In this document: positions 10,788 through 22,302 of the stretch, in pieces
Numbering within the stretch: the stretch's first letter is position 1
Layout: each line of letters starts with the position of its first letter
Assembly: GCA_949361645.1 (NCBI GenBank)
Contig: OX442418.1
Coordinates: 3,181,771 to 3,245,770, forward strand
Reading direction: 5' to 3'
Origin: Spongilla lacustris
Taxonomy: Eukaryota; Porifera; Demospongiae; Spongillida; Spongillidae
Length of the DNA: 64,000 bases
Position numbers and translations under genes: made by a program
The notes under the pieces: generated by a model
The model's database searches: none
What the model saw: only the letters and a program-made list of their open reading frames with translations
What the model was told of the DNA's origin: nothing

Positions 10788-11684
10788 CAGGGGCGGCGGA
10801 GGGTGTCCATATTTGGGGGGGCAGTGGTAAAAAAGATAATTATATTCATACCCACGCGCGTACCTTAATCCCTCTGCCCCCACCGGAAAAAAAAATGGTC
10901 CGTGTTTCATATCGTTCATGCTTCCGCGTACCCTGTTTCAACATAAAGAACTGGTACTCCAACAAGATTTTAAAGAATAGCACGCAATAAACACGGGCCA
11001 ATTTTTTTTGGTGGGAAATGTACAGAATTCGCTGCATGATCATTTAATTCCTTGGCTACATCCTCCAGATTGCTAGCTCTTTATGCACATGCAAGATGAA
11101 GCAGTTATTAAATCTTCTTCAGTTCTGTCATGGAGGATCTCAAATAGGTAAATTATGTCTATACTTGCGTTTGATTTTGATGTCTTGTAATTTTCAAGGG
11201 TACTGCCTCGACTACTCACAGAACTACTCTCTTCGAATTCGTTCCCCCAATTCAAAACCGCACTTTGTAACCTTTGCCTTTAGTATCTTTCTTCGGAACG
11301 GACCATCATTCAAGCAATACAACCTGCCTTAATTCATTTCATCCGTACACACCCAAACAAAACACCGATAAATAAGTCATTCACAGTTAGTCTTGCAAGC
11401 CAGACCTACTTCGTTATTGATTACAATGGACTGGGGACCAAAATATTTAGTACTTATCCTGGTCCCCAGTCCATTGTATATCGTAGGTCTGGCTTGCGAG
11501 ACTAACCCTATTTAAACTCGCAGTCACTGACAGTACAGCAATCTCGAAGAACACGCGCTCGCAATAAGAATAAGTTATTCATAACCTGATGGTAGCGCAA
11601 GGGGGGCTAAGCCCCCCCACCTCGATATTTGGGGGGGCAATAGCCCCCCCTGCCCCCCCTGCCCCCCCTGCTCCGCCGCCACTG
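10788..11684. mobile_element. Possible hAT-like element (matching ends, no target duplication)
   Basis: CAGGGGCGGCGGAG at 10788 and CTCCGCCGCCACTG ending at 11684 are complementary at 13 of 14 positions. Both are followed inwards by G/C-rich sequence, as in the other hAT-like elements here. The outer 8-mers (TTACACAG, CACAGCCA) do not match. These may be the ends of two different insertions, or of one element whose target duplication has been lost. No transposase frame. Confidence 0.35.
11386..11506. repeat. Palindromic repeat with GTTAGTCT(C/T)GCAAGCCAGACC arms
   Basis: GTTAGTCTTGCAAGCCAGAC at the left is mirrored by GTCTGGCTTGCGAGACTAAC at the right. A second, inner arm pair (ACAATGGACTGGGGACC and its complement) flanks an AT-rich loop. 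This is a MITE-like hairpin of 121 bp. Confidence 0.75.
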
Positions 11685-11689
11685 CACAG

Positions 11690-13021
11690 CCAAAAGTTAT
11701 ATATTGGTACATTGGATGTTACGGTATTGTTCCAAGATGATATCATTGTTGTAAGCCATCTTGACATCAATGATTGGTACGCACCCGTTGGACAAAGTTG
11801 GTACAATGACTGTTGATTTAATAACCGTACAAACAAGATAACAACCTGTACCAGGGCATGTTACAATATTGGATCACTGCATGATGGGTAGGAAAATTAA
11901 TCCTAATAACTGTGTCTATAGATCCATATCCGTATATTCTTGTTTTCATATCTTGGATACGTACGTTGCCATTAAAAATTAATAAACTTAACAATTACAA
12001 ATTATAACGAATGTGTCCAGTACTCTCTTCAGTTGATTCGGGCCCATAAACACAGAGCGCGAGCGTTGGTCATTCAATGTTCCATGTCCTATCGCAACTG
12101 CCATAGAGTAACCTAACAAAGTGATACATACACGTGGTGAAAATGCACACACGCAACTATCCAGAACGCAGAGGCCTACATGGTTTTCGACGCCAAGTGA
12201 ACCATCACGAGATGCAAGTTAGAACTTCATACGACAATGCATCTCTAGAATGGGCCAAACATATTGGTAAAAAATGGATGATCAAGATTTAAACCTTTAA
12301 CTGTAACGGTGGCAAGCGGGTAGTCATAGCGAAGCCCCGCTCCGCTTCACGAAGGCCAAAAACTTCCCGTGTATCCAATCATCATTCTGTCAACAGATGC
12401 ATGTTACATGTAGTGAGTTATGAATGTGAATTAAAAAAAAAACACTTACCCTCAAACTTAATTCTTTAGTTCTCTGACATGCCTGCAAGATAACACCATG
12501 ATTCCAATTGGTGCTCACCTCAACTAAACATACCTGTAGTTAAAACACCCTCTGCTGAACGTGGAACGATGAAAGGATGGGCGCAAAGGATGTGGCACTT
12601 ACATGTTTCGTGAAAGTAATATCACTTCGTTGCTTTAAAGACACCGCCATTAGAACCAGCAGACAATAGAATTGCAAAAGACGCAGCACCGATAAAAATA
12701 ATACACTGTGTTCCTTATTCTATCTGTACCTTTGAGTTTAACCTAGCCTGACCAGTGAATCGGAGTGTTTACAACCTGGCGCACGTCAACTCGATTGCAA
12801 ACGCAACGCGGCAAATTATTTTTAATAACCACTATCTGGTGATTTATAAACGAATTTTTATTCAATAATGTTCCATTCTAATAGGTGGTGAGGGTTACAC
12901 CACATTCATACACATTATATTAACACATACAATATACATCCAAAGAAGGTGGAGGTGTGTTTGATCTGGTCCGATGATGCCAAATGTAGGGACAAGAAAT
13001 ACCCTTTCAGCGTCGTAGACA
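11690..13021. other. Spacer, no supported gene
   Basis: Mixed-composition sequence without splice-supported exons or matching element ends. Only short chance frames. Confidence 0.4.
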
Positions 13022-13112
13022 AGGGGCGTTTCTGAGGGTATTCCATCGCTGACCTTTACCATATATAGTAAAAGCAGCGATGAGTACTAATAGCACCTAA
13101 AGAAACGCCCCT
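13022..13112. repeat. Hairpin with AGGGGCGTTTCT ends
   Basis: AGGGGCGTTTCT at the left is mirrored by AGAAACGCCCCT at the right. An inner pair (CATCGCTG...TTTAC opposite GTAAAAGCAGCGATG) forms most of the stem. A compact foldback of 91 bp. Confidence 0.65.
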
Positions 13113-13654
13113 AAGACGTGACATTCTAGCGAGGCTTGACTGCCTCATTTGTACCGGTTGAAGGTGTGAAGTAATAACTCCTTCCTCTAATCAGTAGCTA
13201 GACCTAGAGGAGTTCGTCGGATGAAACATGCATTACTTCAGTCTGAGTCACTAACTTACCGTTCCTCCTCTCAAGCTCAGTTGAGCGACATTAAGTTACG
13301 CGACGCTGTTGTGGCCCAGGAGTGAGGTTGTTAAAATAAAATAAACTCTATTATAAAAGGGCACGCAATGCATCACGCGATGCTACATCATGTATCAATA
13401 AATTTTTATCAGGAATGATTGTGGCTGATATGGAGAAACAAGTACCAGGTTGTACCATCATGAATTGTAACAACATGTAAAACTGATACAATTATTGTAT
13501 CAATGAGCGTTACAGGTTGTAAGCGCTATCATTATTGGTACAGTCATGTACACTTTTGGCTGTGTATAAGCTATTGGCACGTGATAAACAGTTCATAAAT
13601 ATTCATGATAAATACTTTCTTTGATAAATATTATCTCAAAAGACATCAGTTCAA

Positions 13655-14394
13655 CGCTATAATCCAGGCTATGTCTGTTTTCATTCTGGCATGGAGATAA
13701 GAGGAAATATTAATTTATACAGTTACGCACTTACCATTGCTCCAGGGTAGAAGGGCCGGGGGTACAAGGGAACAGGGCCGGGAGTACAAAGAGAACACTA
13801 AACACAGCTATGCTTAAATTGGGCACTCACTCTGGTCTTTTCAACAAGGTTTGTCAGCATGCATGCTGATACAACAGGAGTTCTGCTCCCATACCATCTT
13901 CCGGAAGTCATAGTTGGTGAATGGGAGGGGCCTCTGGGTGGGCTATGTAAGTGCGCTTCTGCTGGAATCCCTGCTGGAACCCGTGAAGAACAAAAGGGAA
14001 CTGCTGACATCACCAAGGGAACAAGGCAAACATGTACTCACATCTATGTAGTTCGCTATAACCCAGGCTACGTCTGTTTTCATTCTGGCATGGAGATAAG
14101 AGGAAATATTAATTTTAAACAGTTACACACTTACCTTTGCTCCGGGGAACACTAAACACAGCTATGCTTAAATTGGGCACTCACTCTGGTCTTTTCAACA
14201 AGGTTTGTCAGCATGCATGCTGATACAACAGGAGTTCTGCTCCCATACCATCTTCCGGAAGTCATAGGTGGTGGATGGGAGGGGCCTCTGGGTGGCTATG
14301 TAAGTGCGCTTCTGCTGGAACCCGTGAAGAACAAAAGGGAACTGCTGACATCACCAAGGGAACAAGGCAAACATGTACTCACATCTATGTAGTT
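13655..14394. repeat. Tandem duplication, unit of about 340-400 bp
   Basis: Copy 1 (13655-14053) and copy 2 (14054-14394) both run from CGCTATAAYCCAGGCTA to ACATCTATGTAGTT. They share long identical stretches, including the AACACTAAACACAGCTATGC block and CACCAAGGGAACAAGGCAAA. Copy 1 has an extra GGGCCGGGGGTACAAGGGAA-type segment and a short internal CTGGAATCCCTG insertion. The short frames here shift between copies and are not convincing genes. Confidence 0.85.
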
Positions 14395-14654
14395 GGCACT
14401 GATATAATCAGATGCACCACAAGGGCCTGCATGCACTGTTCTGTGCTTGACTTCTTCAAGCTCAACGTTGATCAACGATGAAATGCTGTCAGGTATTGCA
14501 GAGCAAAAAAATCTATGTGCTGACCAGTTATCAGCAGCAATGCTGTGAAATCGAAGTCCCGTGCATCAATGTGGACGCAGGTACCTCTGCGTAGGATGCT
14601 GCGGAAGTGAGAAAGTTTATTGCAACAACAATTGTGATGGGCCTAGTACCACAT

Positions 14655-14945
14655 CATATAGTGTGTTCCCTCGCATCACATCCATGTTCCCTTCTTTCAT
14701 CATACCCATGTTCCCTCCTCACACCACACCCATCTTCCCTCACATCACACCCATGTTCCTCCCTTGCGCCAGAACCATGTTTACCCCTTGTGCCACAACC
14801 ATGTTTACCCCTTGCATCACAACATTGTTTTCCCCTTGTGCCAGAACCATGTTAACCCCTTGTGCCACAACCATGTTCTCCCCTTGCACCACACCATGCT
14901 CACACCAACACCACTCCCATCTTCCCTCCACACACCACACCCATA
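14655..14945. repeat. 24-bp minisatellite (CCATGTTTACCCCTTGTGCCACAA)
   Basis: About eight to ten diverged copies of a pyrimidine-rich unit near 24 bp. Because the unit is a multiple of three, it leaves frames open on both strands, and these are not evidence of genes. Confidence 0.75.
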
Positions 14946-15398
14946 CTCAGGTACCTTCCTTACTTCACTATCACTTTACCCTTTAGATTACAATGGTAGG
15001 TAAAATAACAACCGTACGATTTGGAACACTTGATACTGTACCGCATATAACTTACTGCTTTCTCTTCGTTTCCATTTGATGCGCATCTTACCAAACAGCT
15101 GGTATGTTAGTGAGTATGGCTGATGTGGTCAACCGCTAATAGCAAACGTCTAACGCATATAATAGGAACACAAAACAAGTCACAGCAAGACCGACCGTGA
15201 CAATATAGTCGTCCGGATTACCTTAGCAGAACTGCCAATTCGAAGCGACATGAACTCGACGTTCGAAGCATTACGAAAATCGAGCGGAATGAGTTCAAAC
15301 ACCACATTCGGGATAGTAGAACCCCTTTCTGACTCACATGGAGAAGATTAGCTCCATTGTACGCGCCGTTTTGAAGAAAAGGCCCAAGGCTCAAATGA

Positions 15399-15620
15399 TA
15401 CGCTCCAATAATAAAATTCAATTTTCAGCTCTGGCGTATAATAGTGCATCGTGAATATATACATTTACGGTATGCTTATGAATACAGATACGCTCCAATA
15501 ATAAAATTCAATTTACAGCTCTGGCGTATAATATACATTTACGGTATGCTTATGAATACAGAAGAACTAACCGATTTGAATTTTACCTGCATACGTGTAT
15601 ATATACATTTACGGTACGAG
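15399..15620. repeat. 90-bp tandem repeat plus partial third copy
   Basis: CGCTCCAATAATAAAATTCA starts at 15401 and again at 15491. Each is followed by CTCTGGCGTATAATA and TACATTTACGGTATGCTTATG. A degenerate partial copy (ATATACATTTACGGTACG) follows near 15600. Confidence 0.8.
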
Positions 15621-16535
15621 TGCAAACCACTTCAATTAACCCTCACTCGCAATTTGTTCGAGCGCTACATCTTAAATTAAGTGCTATTCACTCGTTTTGG
15701 TTTTCACTCGCAGGTTGTCGAGTGATAAAAGAGTGAACGTCGCTCTTTTGTTTTTGCAGTGTTCCTTAGCTTCTTATCATAGTTACTTATTGAAGCAAAA
15801 TTCAATGCAATATTAGCGAGACTATGTATTTTAAAGTTTTAACATGGTTGAAAGGCTGCACACTTATCAATATTTATAAACTCAACCGGGACACTTTTTT
15901 TGTGTTTTGCGTACCCTATTAATTCGCGATCATTTCATTTGTGATCTTTTGAATAGCGTGGCGCTCGCAGCGAAACGCATCACATGAAAATAAGGTATCT
16001 TCGGAATGTAGATTTTTTTTTTTTGCTCTTTCCAACGAATATATAACATGCGGCTTAAATCACGATTTCAAAAAAATATCCAACTACCTATCTTAAAGCA
16101 AACGGTCTGGCGACTTGAACAAAACATGATAATATCTTCTTTCCATTCTGGTTCGATAGCAACAAAGCTAGAGCTACGAGTTATACATCAGTGTACTCGG
16201 GTCGCGGTTTTTTTAAATACTCAGTTTCAGGATACGGCGCAATTAATATTAGAGTAATTGTATGTATTTCATGTTTTTATTAATTTAATTGGCTGTTCAA
16301 AAAAATATTAGAGTTACTGCCATAACTCTCGATATTTGTAATAATACTGCAACTTTCGAACATCACTGGTAAAGGGCTTTACAAATGCGTGCACTTGGAA
16401 TCATTGGATACATGGTCACAGGACCATGGATGCATGCACCAGATATTTCAAACCATGATAGCATAAGCTATATTTTAAAAAAATGTGTCTAATAGCTTGA
16501 ATGCATTAAAAGATTTCCTTTTTATGATGTTGCAG
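15621..16535. other. Spacer, no supported gene
   Basis: AT-rich sequence. TTTTTGCAGTGTTCC near 15755 resembles a transposon end, but I found no partner. Otherwise nothing. Confidence 0.4.
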
Positions 16536-16632
16536 GCAAGGACTGCATGATTCTTTTGGTATATCCTTGGATGTAGGTTCTGATGCAGTGTTAAATGAGC
16601 CAGAAAATTCTGCTACAGCAGAACAAGATTAA
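16536..16632 (+). CDS. Possible 3'-terminal exon, acidic C terminus
   Basis: A good acceptor (TTTTTATGATGTTGCAG) is followed by a 97-nt frame ending in TAA at 16630-16632. The frame reads QGLHDSFGISLDVGSDAVLN and then EPENSATAEQD. An AATAAA occurs 40 bp downstream. The acidic, hydrophilic C terminus looks like real coding sequence, but I could not identify the upstream exons, and the family is unknown. Confidence 0.35.
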
Positions 16633-16672
16633 ATTATATTCTAGTACAGCTACTTGAAGATGTAATATGTGT

Positions 16673-16678
16673 AATAAA
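16673..16678 (+). terminator. AATAAA poly(A) signal
   Basis: Canonical hexamer 40 bp after the stop of the candidate terminal exon at 16536-16632. Confidence 0.4.
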
Positions 16679-17341
16679 GACAAAAGTCAGTTGCATGATT
16701 ACCTAGCCTCCTCTAAATTTTAACATAAAAATTAGGCCTGGAGCCGAGGCCAATGACTACATTATCTCATCCATTACCATCCATTGTTCATCAGAACCAG
16801 TATACAAAATGTTTGACTACATGTGCCCTTATATTGAGAACAGAATCTAACATATATCCTTGATGGAAAAGTGAAATTAATCAGTGAAACAATTCAAAAA
16901 TATATTATATATATAGTTAAAATTTGTATCAGACAATAAGGAGGAAGATATATATAAAAGAAGTTGCAACGTGCAGAGAAAAGAAACTGGAATCATCAAA
17001 TGAGTTTCCAGTTAGCTCAGAAGAAGGGAAGAACATTGCAATATCACTGTACGGGTAGATTTATATGTGCATGCCCTGTGAAATTTATAAAGAGTATCTA
17101 TGTTGTATATTATGCAATTATGACATAATTGTCTTGAATAATTTTACAGTAGAGCTCTAGCTGCATGCCGGCATGGAGAAGTCAAGTGGTCACAGTTTTT
17201 TATATCGCGGTCCAATGTTTGAGATCCGACGTTGTAACTTTTGAAATAGTAATCTGGCAAAAGCATCATTTTGGTGCACTGATTCAATTTGCTCTGTTAG
17301 CTAGTTCTAGGTACAATGTAAATTATTATTTTTAAAGTACT

Positions 17342-17480
17342 ATGTACCTTTGTGCAACCGCACGTACCGTAAATTTGGATGTTTCGAGTATTTTTATGCA
17401 TGTGTGTAGGAAGGGGTCTAATGTAATAGACAGAATCATTTTACAACTTTGCAACTATTCAACGTACATGTATGCCTATA
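17342..17480 (-). repeat. Relic of the 5' flank of the A/C receptor genes
   Basis: TGCAACCGCACGTACCGTAAAT...GCATGTGTGTAGGAAGGGGTCTAATGTAATAGAC resembles the sequences just upstream of gene A (30672-30765) and gene C (53625-53702). No receptor exon follows it here, so it is a detached piece of a duplicated promoter region. Confidence 0.5.
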
Positions 17481-17769
17481 CATGTTCATCTTTTACTTGT
17501 TCACTAACATGCATCATTGTAACTGCATGCCCGTCGGATGCTTTCGTGTGCATATACATCAGTCTCCAATCTTCAGATTTCAATAATTCACGATTACGTA
17601 CGGGAATTTACCTTCGTACATGACTGGTTGTCGTGAATATTCAAATTTTGCTTTCGATGCATGGATGTTAATTGTTGTCAGAAGCCCTTCAGTTGTTCTG
17701 TTCCAAAGAAAACATCTATACGTAGCCGAATTCAGTTAGACGTAGATTGTATTAAAAATGGCATGACAT

Positions 17770-18967
17770 CAGTGTTGCCGCGGCCAGCCTTGGCCGTCCG
17801 GCAGCCGCGAAAATTTGCCAAAATTTGTGCTGACCGCCATCGGCCGCGGGCCGTCAATGTGTCTGGCCGTCTGAGCCGTCGAAGTAGGGTGACCGTCAGA
17901 ATTTTACGGCTGACCGTAAATAATATTATCCGGCCACTGACGGTCAATTTGCTACTGCATGCAATATGGCTGACGATATCGACGAACCACAAGAATTTAT
18001 CTTGGTTGATAGCTTCCCAGAAAGCACAGGCTCATGCCAGGTTCAAGGAAGAGATTTACAATATTGCTGGTATGGTACTGATGATGCACCTGCAGATGTT
18101 CAATTATATTATAGTATCTATGGTCCAATTGAACGGAGATGACATGCACAACAATTGCATTGGATGCTTTTAAAAAATGGTTTTGATAAACACGACGCAG
18201 AGCGTTTGGCTGCTGATCCTATTGTGATGCAGATAACCATGCAGCAAAGAGATGGTAGACGATGATTTCGTCGAGACCTAACAGCAAAATCCACTAATTG
18301 CGTGTAAATAATGCCATGGACTGGTGGAGCATTAATGAAGGAAATTTTCCAAATATATTATATATTAAAATAAAAATATTTGGCTGTTCCAGCGCCTTCT
18401 GAACGTGTTTTTCGCAATTGAAGTGACAGAAAGAGGTGCGCGCATGCATGGAGAACTGAGGCCGACAAGCTTAAAAGGATTTTGCTTTTACGCTGCAACA
18501 AGAAATTCAGTGCCAGCCATCCTCACCTCCTTAATTTTCGTCAGGCTGTTCCATTATGTCCACATATATTCATTCATTCTATTTATCCGTTGAATCATTG
18601 CTATATATATGATTGTATCTGGTATCAGTAGAAAGCCGCATCTATAGACTATAATAATACACATGCAAACCGATGACCAGCAGTGCATGCGGAGTTATAT
18701 ACGCTGCCAATACAGTAATATAATACACGTATGCAAGTTTTGACCGACTATAGACCGTCTGCCGTGACCGTTAAGTATGAACTGGCGATTCTTGACGGTC
18801 CAAAACTGACCGTGACCGTGCCGGATAGGTTTCAAACGGCCTGCCCGTGATCGTGACCGTATGGACTGGTCACGGCTATCTCTAGCCGTGACCGTGACCG
18901 CCAGAGGTCTATTCCGGTCAACTGGCCGTCCGTGACTTTCTCCAACCGGTCAACCGCGGCAACACTG
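17770..18967 (+). mobile_element. hAT transposon with 8-bp target duplication
   Basis: The ends CAGTGTTGCCGCGG (17770-17783) and CCGCGGCAACACTG (18954-18967) are exact inverted repeats. The element is flanked on both sides by CATGACAT (17762-17769 and 18968-18975), the 8-bp target duplication typical of hAT elements. Both subterminal regions hold many copies of TGACCGT/ACGGTCA. The interior keeps remains of a transposase. Total length is 1198 bp, much shorter than an autonomous hAT, so this is an internally deleted and decayed copy. Confidence 0.92.
17987..18520 (+). pseudogene. Degenerate hAT transposase (C-terminal dimerisation region)
   Basis: Around 18315 the plus strand reads MDWWSINEGNFP, the WW motif preceding the hAT dimerisation domain. 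After a frame change it reads YLAVPAPSERVF at 18377-18412, the signature of that domain (usually LAxPATSAPSERVFS). This is followed by a stop and then ADKLKRILLLRCNKKF, matching the usual RLKPEKLxxLLFL end. Stops and at least one frameshift make it inactive. The DDE and RNase-H-like core is absent or unrecognisable. Confidence 0.85.
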
Positions 18968-19539
18968 CATGACATCTTGTGAAACTCTAAGGTGCCGTTC
19001 CACTCGCTATTGATTGATGCACGTGTCGATTTAGGCGCTCAAACAAACACACGTATATGTACATCGCAATACACTTGCACGTACAATGTACATGTAGGCA
19101 TGCTAATAACATAATAATAAAATAATACACCTACTGTAGATTATATTACCTGACCTCTTTCATATACCAATGGCTTAATATTGCAACGTACATGTACATG
19201 TATAGGCTATATATGTAGCTACGAACAACTTAAACACATGTACATGTATAAGCTGCTAGTGAATAATGAGATGCCTGATCAAGAGATTATCTCTGCCTGA
19301 TCTGTATGCGATCAATTAAGGATAATCAAAAGTTTCTTAAGGCTTGCCAAAGCTCAAACATTATTAATGGCGTAATATTTACCCAACGTCCCATATATTG
19401 TGCAGTGTAACGTACGCATTATATATAAGACTAGTATATAAATAGAAATGCCATTACTTACATGTACCTTTGTGTATACAATGTGCACATAAATTATTTA
19501 TTTTTCAACTAATCACAAAATATATACAAAAAAAAACAT

Positions 19540-19740
19540 ATTGAATGACATTCTCTTGCCAGGAGTGCCAACAGACAGGTGGGCTCAACAGAAGAAGAAA
19601 TCTGCAAGCACATCGTGCAGCACGTTATGACAACATCTTCCCCATGTCGACATGTTATTGCATGGTGCCCTAGTGGGTCAAGGGCAGCATGGGGGCAAAA
19701 TGGACAAGTTGAACGGCCTGAAGTATCCAATCCCAACTAT
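19540..19740 (-). pseudogene. Zinc-knuckle piece of an R2-like retroelement (relic)
   Basis: The minus-strand frame reads SGRSTCPFC then HAALDPLGHHAITCRHGEDVV. The spacing C-x2-C-x9-H-x4-C matches the CCHC knuckle preceding the restriction-like endonuclease of R2-clade non-LTR retrotransposons. The following RHN motif is damaged by a frameshift. The reverse transcriptase is not present. Related fragments lie at 20181-20441, 20583-20800 and 22589-23090, all on the same strand. Confidence 0.6.
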
Positions 19741-20180
19741 CATTTAAAGACCATCTGGCACTCATTAGGCACCAGGTGCAAGCCTAGACCTGGAGAAGGG
19801 AACTCAGACTGCCAGGAGCCCACATGGGGAGCAGATATGGATAACAAGTGAGCCTTATTGGGTACAGAGGAAGAATTGAGCAGTGAAATAAAAATCTAAT
19901 CGCCGTGACAATTCTCTCTGTGGAATGGAGGGGAAAGCAAGACCAATTCTACTGTGACTACATCCGGCTGTGAAACTAAACAGTGCAATAGCATGCTTAA
20001 GGTAGTTGTAGTCTGTTTGGTTATTATTATTATTATTAATAAAAATACCTACATAGAATATTAACGAATGAATATAATATCACATTACTAATATTATGGT
20101 TAAGCTAATTAAATTAATGAAATGTTACTAAATGCATAAAACCTCGGAAACCTAAAAGAGAGGCACTTCAGGCCTTACAG

Positions 20181-20441
20181 TCAATTTGCCCTGGACAGGA
20201 TGGCTCTGCAGTTGGCTCTCACTAAGGCTAGGCCTAGGCAGCTGTATATTCCAGAGATGGTCTTGGACTTGGATTGGTTTACCTTGGTGGAATAACGACC
20301 AGCAAGCTTAGAAAAAGCCGCCACTGCTGTAGCACCCCAACACCCATAGGTCTCGACCACAAGTGGGATGCAGACCCAACCCAGTTCCTCACACTTCCTG
20401 TCATTGCTGTTGTGCTTTCTGTTCTCAGCTGCAAGGGCTGC
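20181..20441 (-). pseudogene. R2-like endonuclease-module C terminus (relic)
   Basis: Minus-strand frame of about 83 codons, ending at the TGA 20181-20183. Key parts are ENRKHNSNDRKCEELGW, VVETYGCWG and LALVRANCRAILSRAN. The same order (RKHxxNDPKC..LGW, ETYGCWG, then L.LVR.NARA) is found in the relics at 22589-22804 and 20583-20774. In this family it follows the PD-(D/E)xK-like nuclease core. A TAA blocks the frame upstream, so this is a fragment. Confidence 0.65.
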
Positions 20442-20582
20442 CGAATATTAAATAATCATAATACATACATGTAGGTATTACACAAACGCAACAATAACTA
20501 AACACAAGTCACAAAACAACATACAAACTCAAATGTATTCCTGATGAGAGCTACATATTATAATATACACAAATGTGAAAAC

Positions 20583-20800
20583 CTATTCTATGAAATCATC
20601 TCCTGGACCATCCTTACAGCCTGCACACCTTGCTAGCAGAGCTCTAGCATTTGACCTCACCAGAGTTATGCTAAGACTTCCATACAGTCGGGTGATAGCC
20701 TGGGATTTTGAACAACACAGCTGACAAGCTAGACGTGATCCAAGTTTAACTGGCTTCCGATCCCCAACACCCATAAAGTTCTACAGCCAGGGGCCAACCC
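20583..20800 (-). pseudogene. R2-like endonuclease-module C terminus, second relic
   Basis: The minus strand reads ITRLYGSLSITLVRSNARALL and then ARCAG, the same terminal helix motif as in the relic ending at 20181 (IYSCLGLALVRANCRAILSR). Preceding sequence is Lys/Arg-rich and degenerate. Confidence 0.55.
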
Positions 20801-22302
20801 AGCTCATCGCATATAATAATGAATAAATTAAACTAAAAAACAATGCAATCTTTGCTAGGAAAGGTGCCCAGGACTGAGATATTAGTGGAAGGTACATTTA
20901 TATATGAATCCTTCTGTCATTTTTTGCTTGGAAAATTTAGCCGGTGGTTTTTTTAAAAAAAAGCTAGTCTTGAATAATAAATTTATGAATATAAAGAAAT
21001 TACAAACCAATGTATTTAAAATAAGATTCATTTATTCTGTACAAGCCAGTGCCCATCTTGTGAAGGCAGTACACTTGAAACATTGTTATTAATACCCTTG
21101 AAACGATATTTGATTAATAATTAATAAAAATGATAAAGACAGCATGATATTCAGGCAAAGACACTGGGCAAACTTGTCATCGTCGATTTTTTTTTGTTGC
21201 TCAGAGTATTTCGAATGAAACATTTTTATTGTTAAAATAGTAATGAAAGCGTTTCAATTATATCAACTTGAAAGTTGTGCATGTACATGCATGTAGTATT
21301 TTATCCGTAAAACAACCTCGCCAGGTAATTTAATATCCATGCATGGTCCCAGGCCACTGCACGGACCATCCATCTTTGCTATATTACAGCTAACTAAATT
21401 TGCAATGGTTTACCAGTTTGCTGACACTGTTTATCAAATGGGTTTCATGTTCAATAATCTATCCGCGTTGCGTTGAAGGGGTGCTCTTACAGTTACGAGT
21501 TCTGGCGAACGAGTCTTATACCTGCAGTGGGTTGTTTACAGTGTAGATAAAGTGTTAGTTTGATACTAAGATCCGCCAAACCTAACTTATAAACTTAAGA
21601 TTTACGTCCGTTAAAGCTTCCAAGAACATTAAGCTTTGAGTAACCGGATCTCACCTATCCAAGCCCGCCGGAAAATTTAGAAACCTAAATACAACACCCC
21701 AGACCTTCATGCAGTGGGATTGAGTGTTTCAATTTCGTCTATCATTGAGTGTGGAACTCATTGTAGTACAAAGCAACGCGGATGGTTTGCCTGTATTCTT
21801 AGATTACGGAGTTGTGGGACCATGCACTTGTGGCGCTATATATTATATGATTTTACATGGCCGGAGCGTAGATCATATGTACCGCGTGCATTTATGTATA
21901 CCGCGTGACACTGCCCATCGAGGACTGGGAAGGAGCCCCTCTAGAATCTATCACACTTTGCCCCGGCTATACTATAGATTTAGCGTAATCAAGTCAGTGA
22001 ACAATAATTCTTTCAGTAAGCGAAAAGACAAAGTTCGTTGCGAAAGGCCATTCCAAATGTAATTGTACATGTAGTTTCACGTTCTCCACCCGCGTCATTG
22101 TAGACCACCCGCGTAATGTCACCATTTTGTCCATTATTCTTTATTGGAATACTTGTTCAAGTTTATTTGTTTGAGATGTTAGTAAACGTGTAAATCTCTC
22201 AGACATCAACAGCTAACAGGTCTGGATATACAGCACCATTGTGCTCAGTTGTGCCGCTTTTACGCCTCATGACGTAAGATTGCATAATAACGACGTAACC
22301 AA
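20801..22302. other. Spacer, no supported gene
   Basis: AT-rich sequence. Overlapping plus-strand frames at 21714-22062 have no recognisable motif and no splice partner. No matched repeat ends seen. Confidence 0.4.

Noticed and set aside
10788..11684. A complete hAT insertion with confirmed ends
   Set aside because: Ends match each other, but the flanking 8-mers do not. Kept only as a low-confidence element.
14655..14945. Repeat-rich array as a possible CRISPR-like structure
   Set aside because: Units are contiguous without unique spacers, and the genome is eukaryotic. It is a minisatellite.
17661..18173. 170-codon plus-strand open frame starting before the hAT element
   Set aside because: It crosses the transposon boundary at 17770 and is encoded largely by TGACCGT subterminal repeats, so it is not a host gene.
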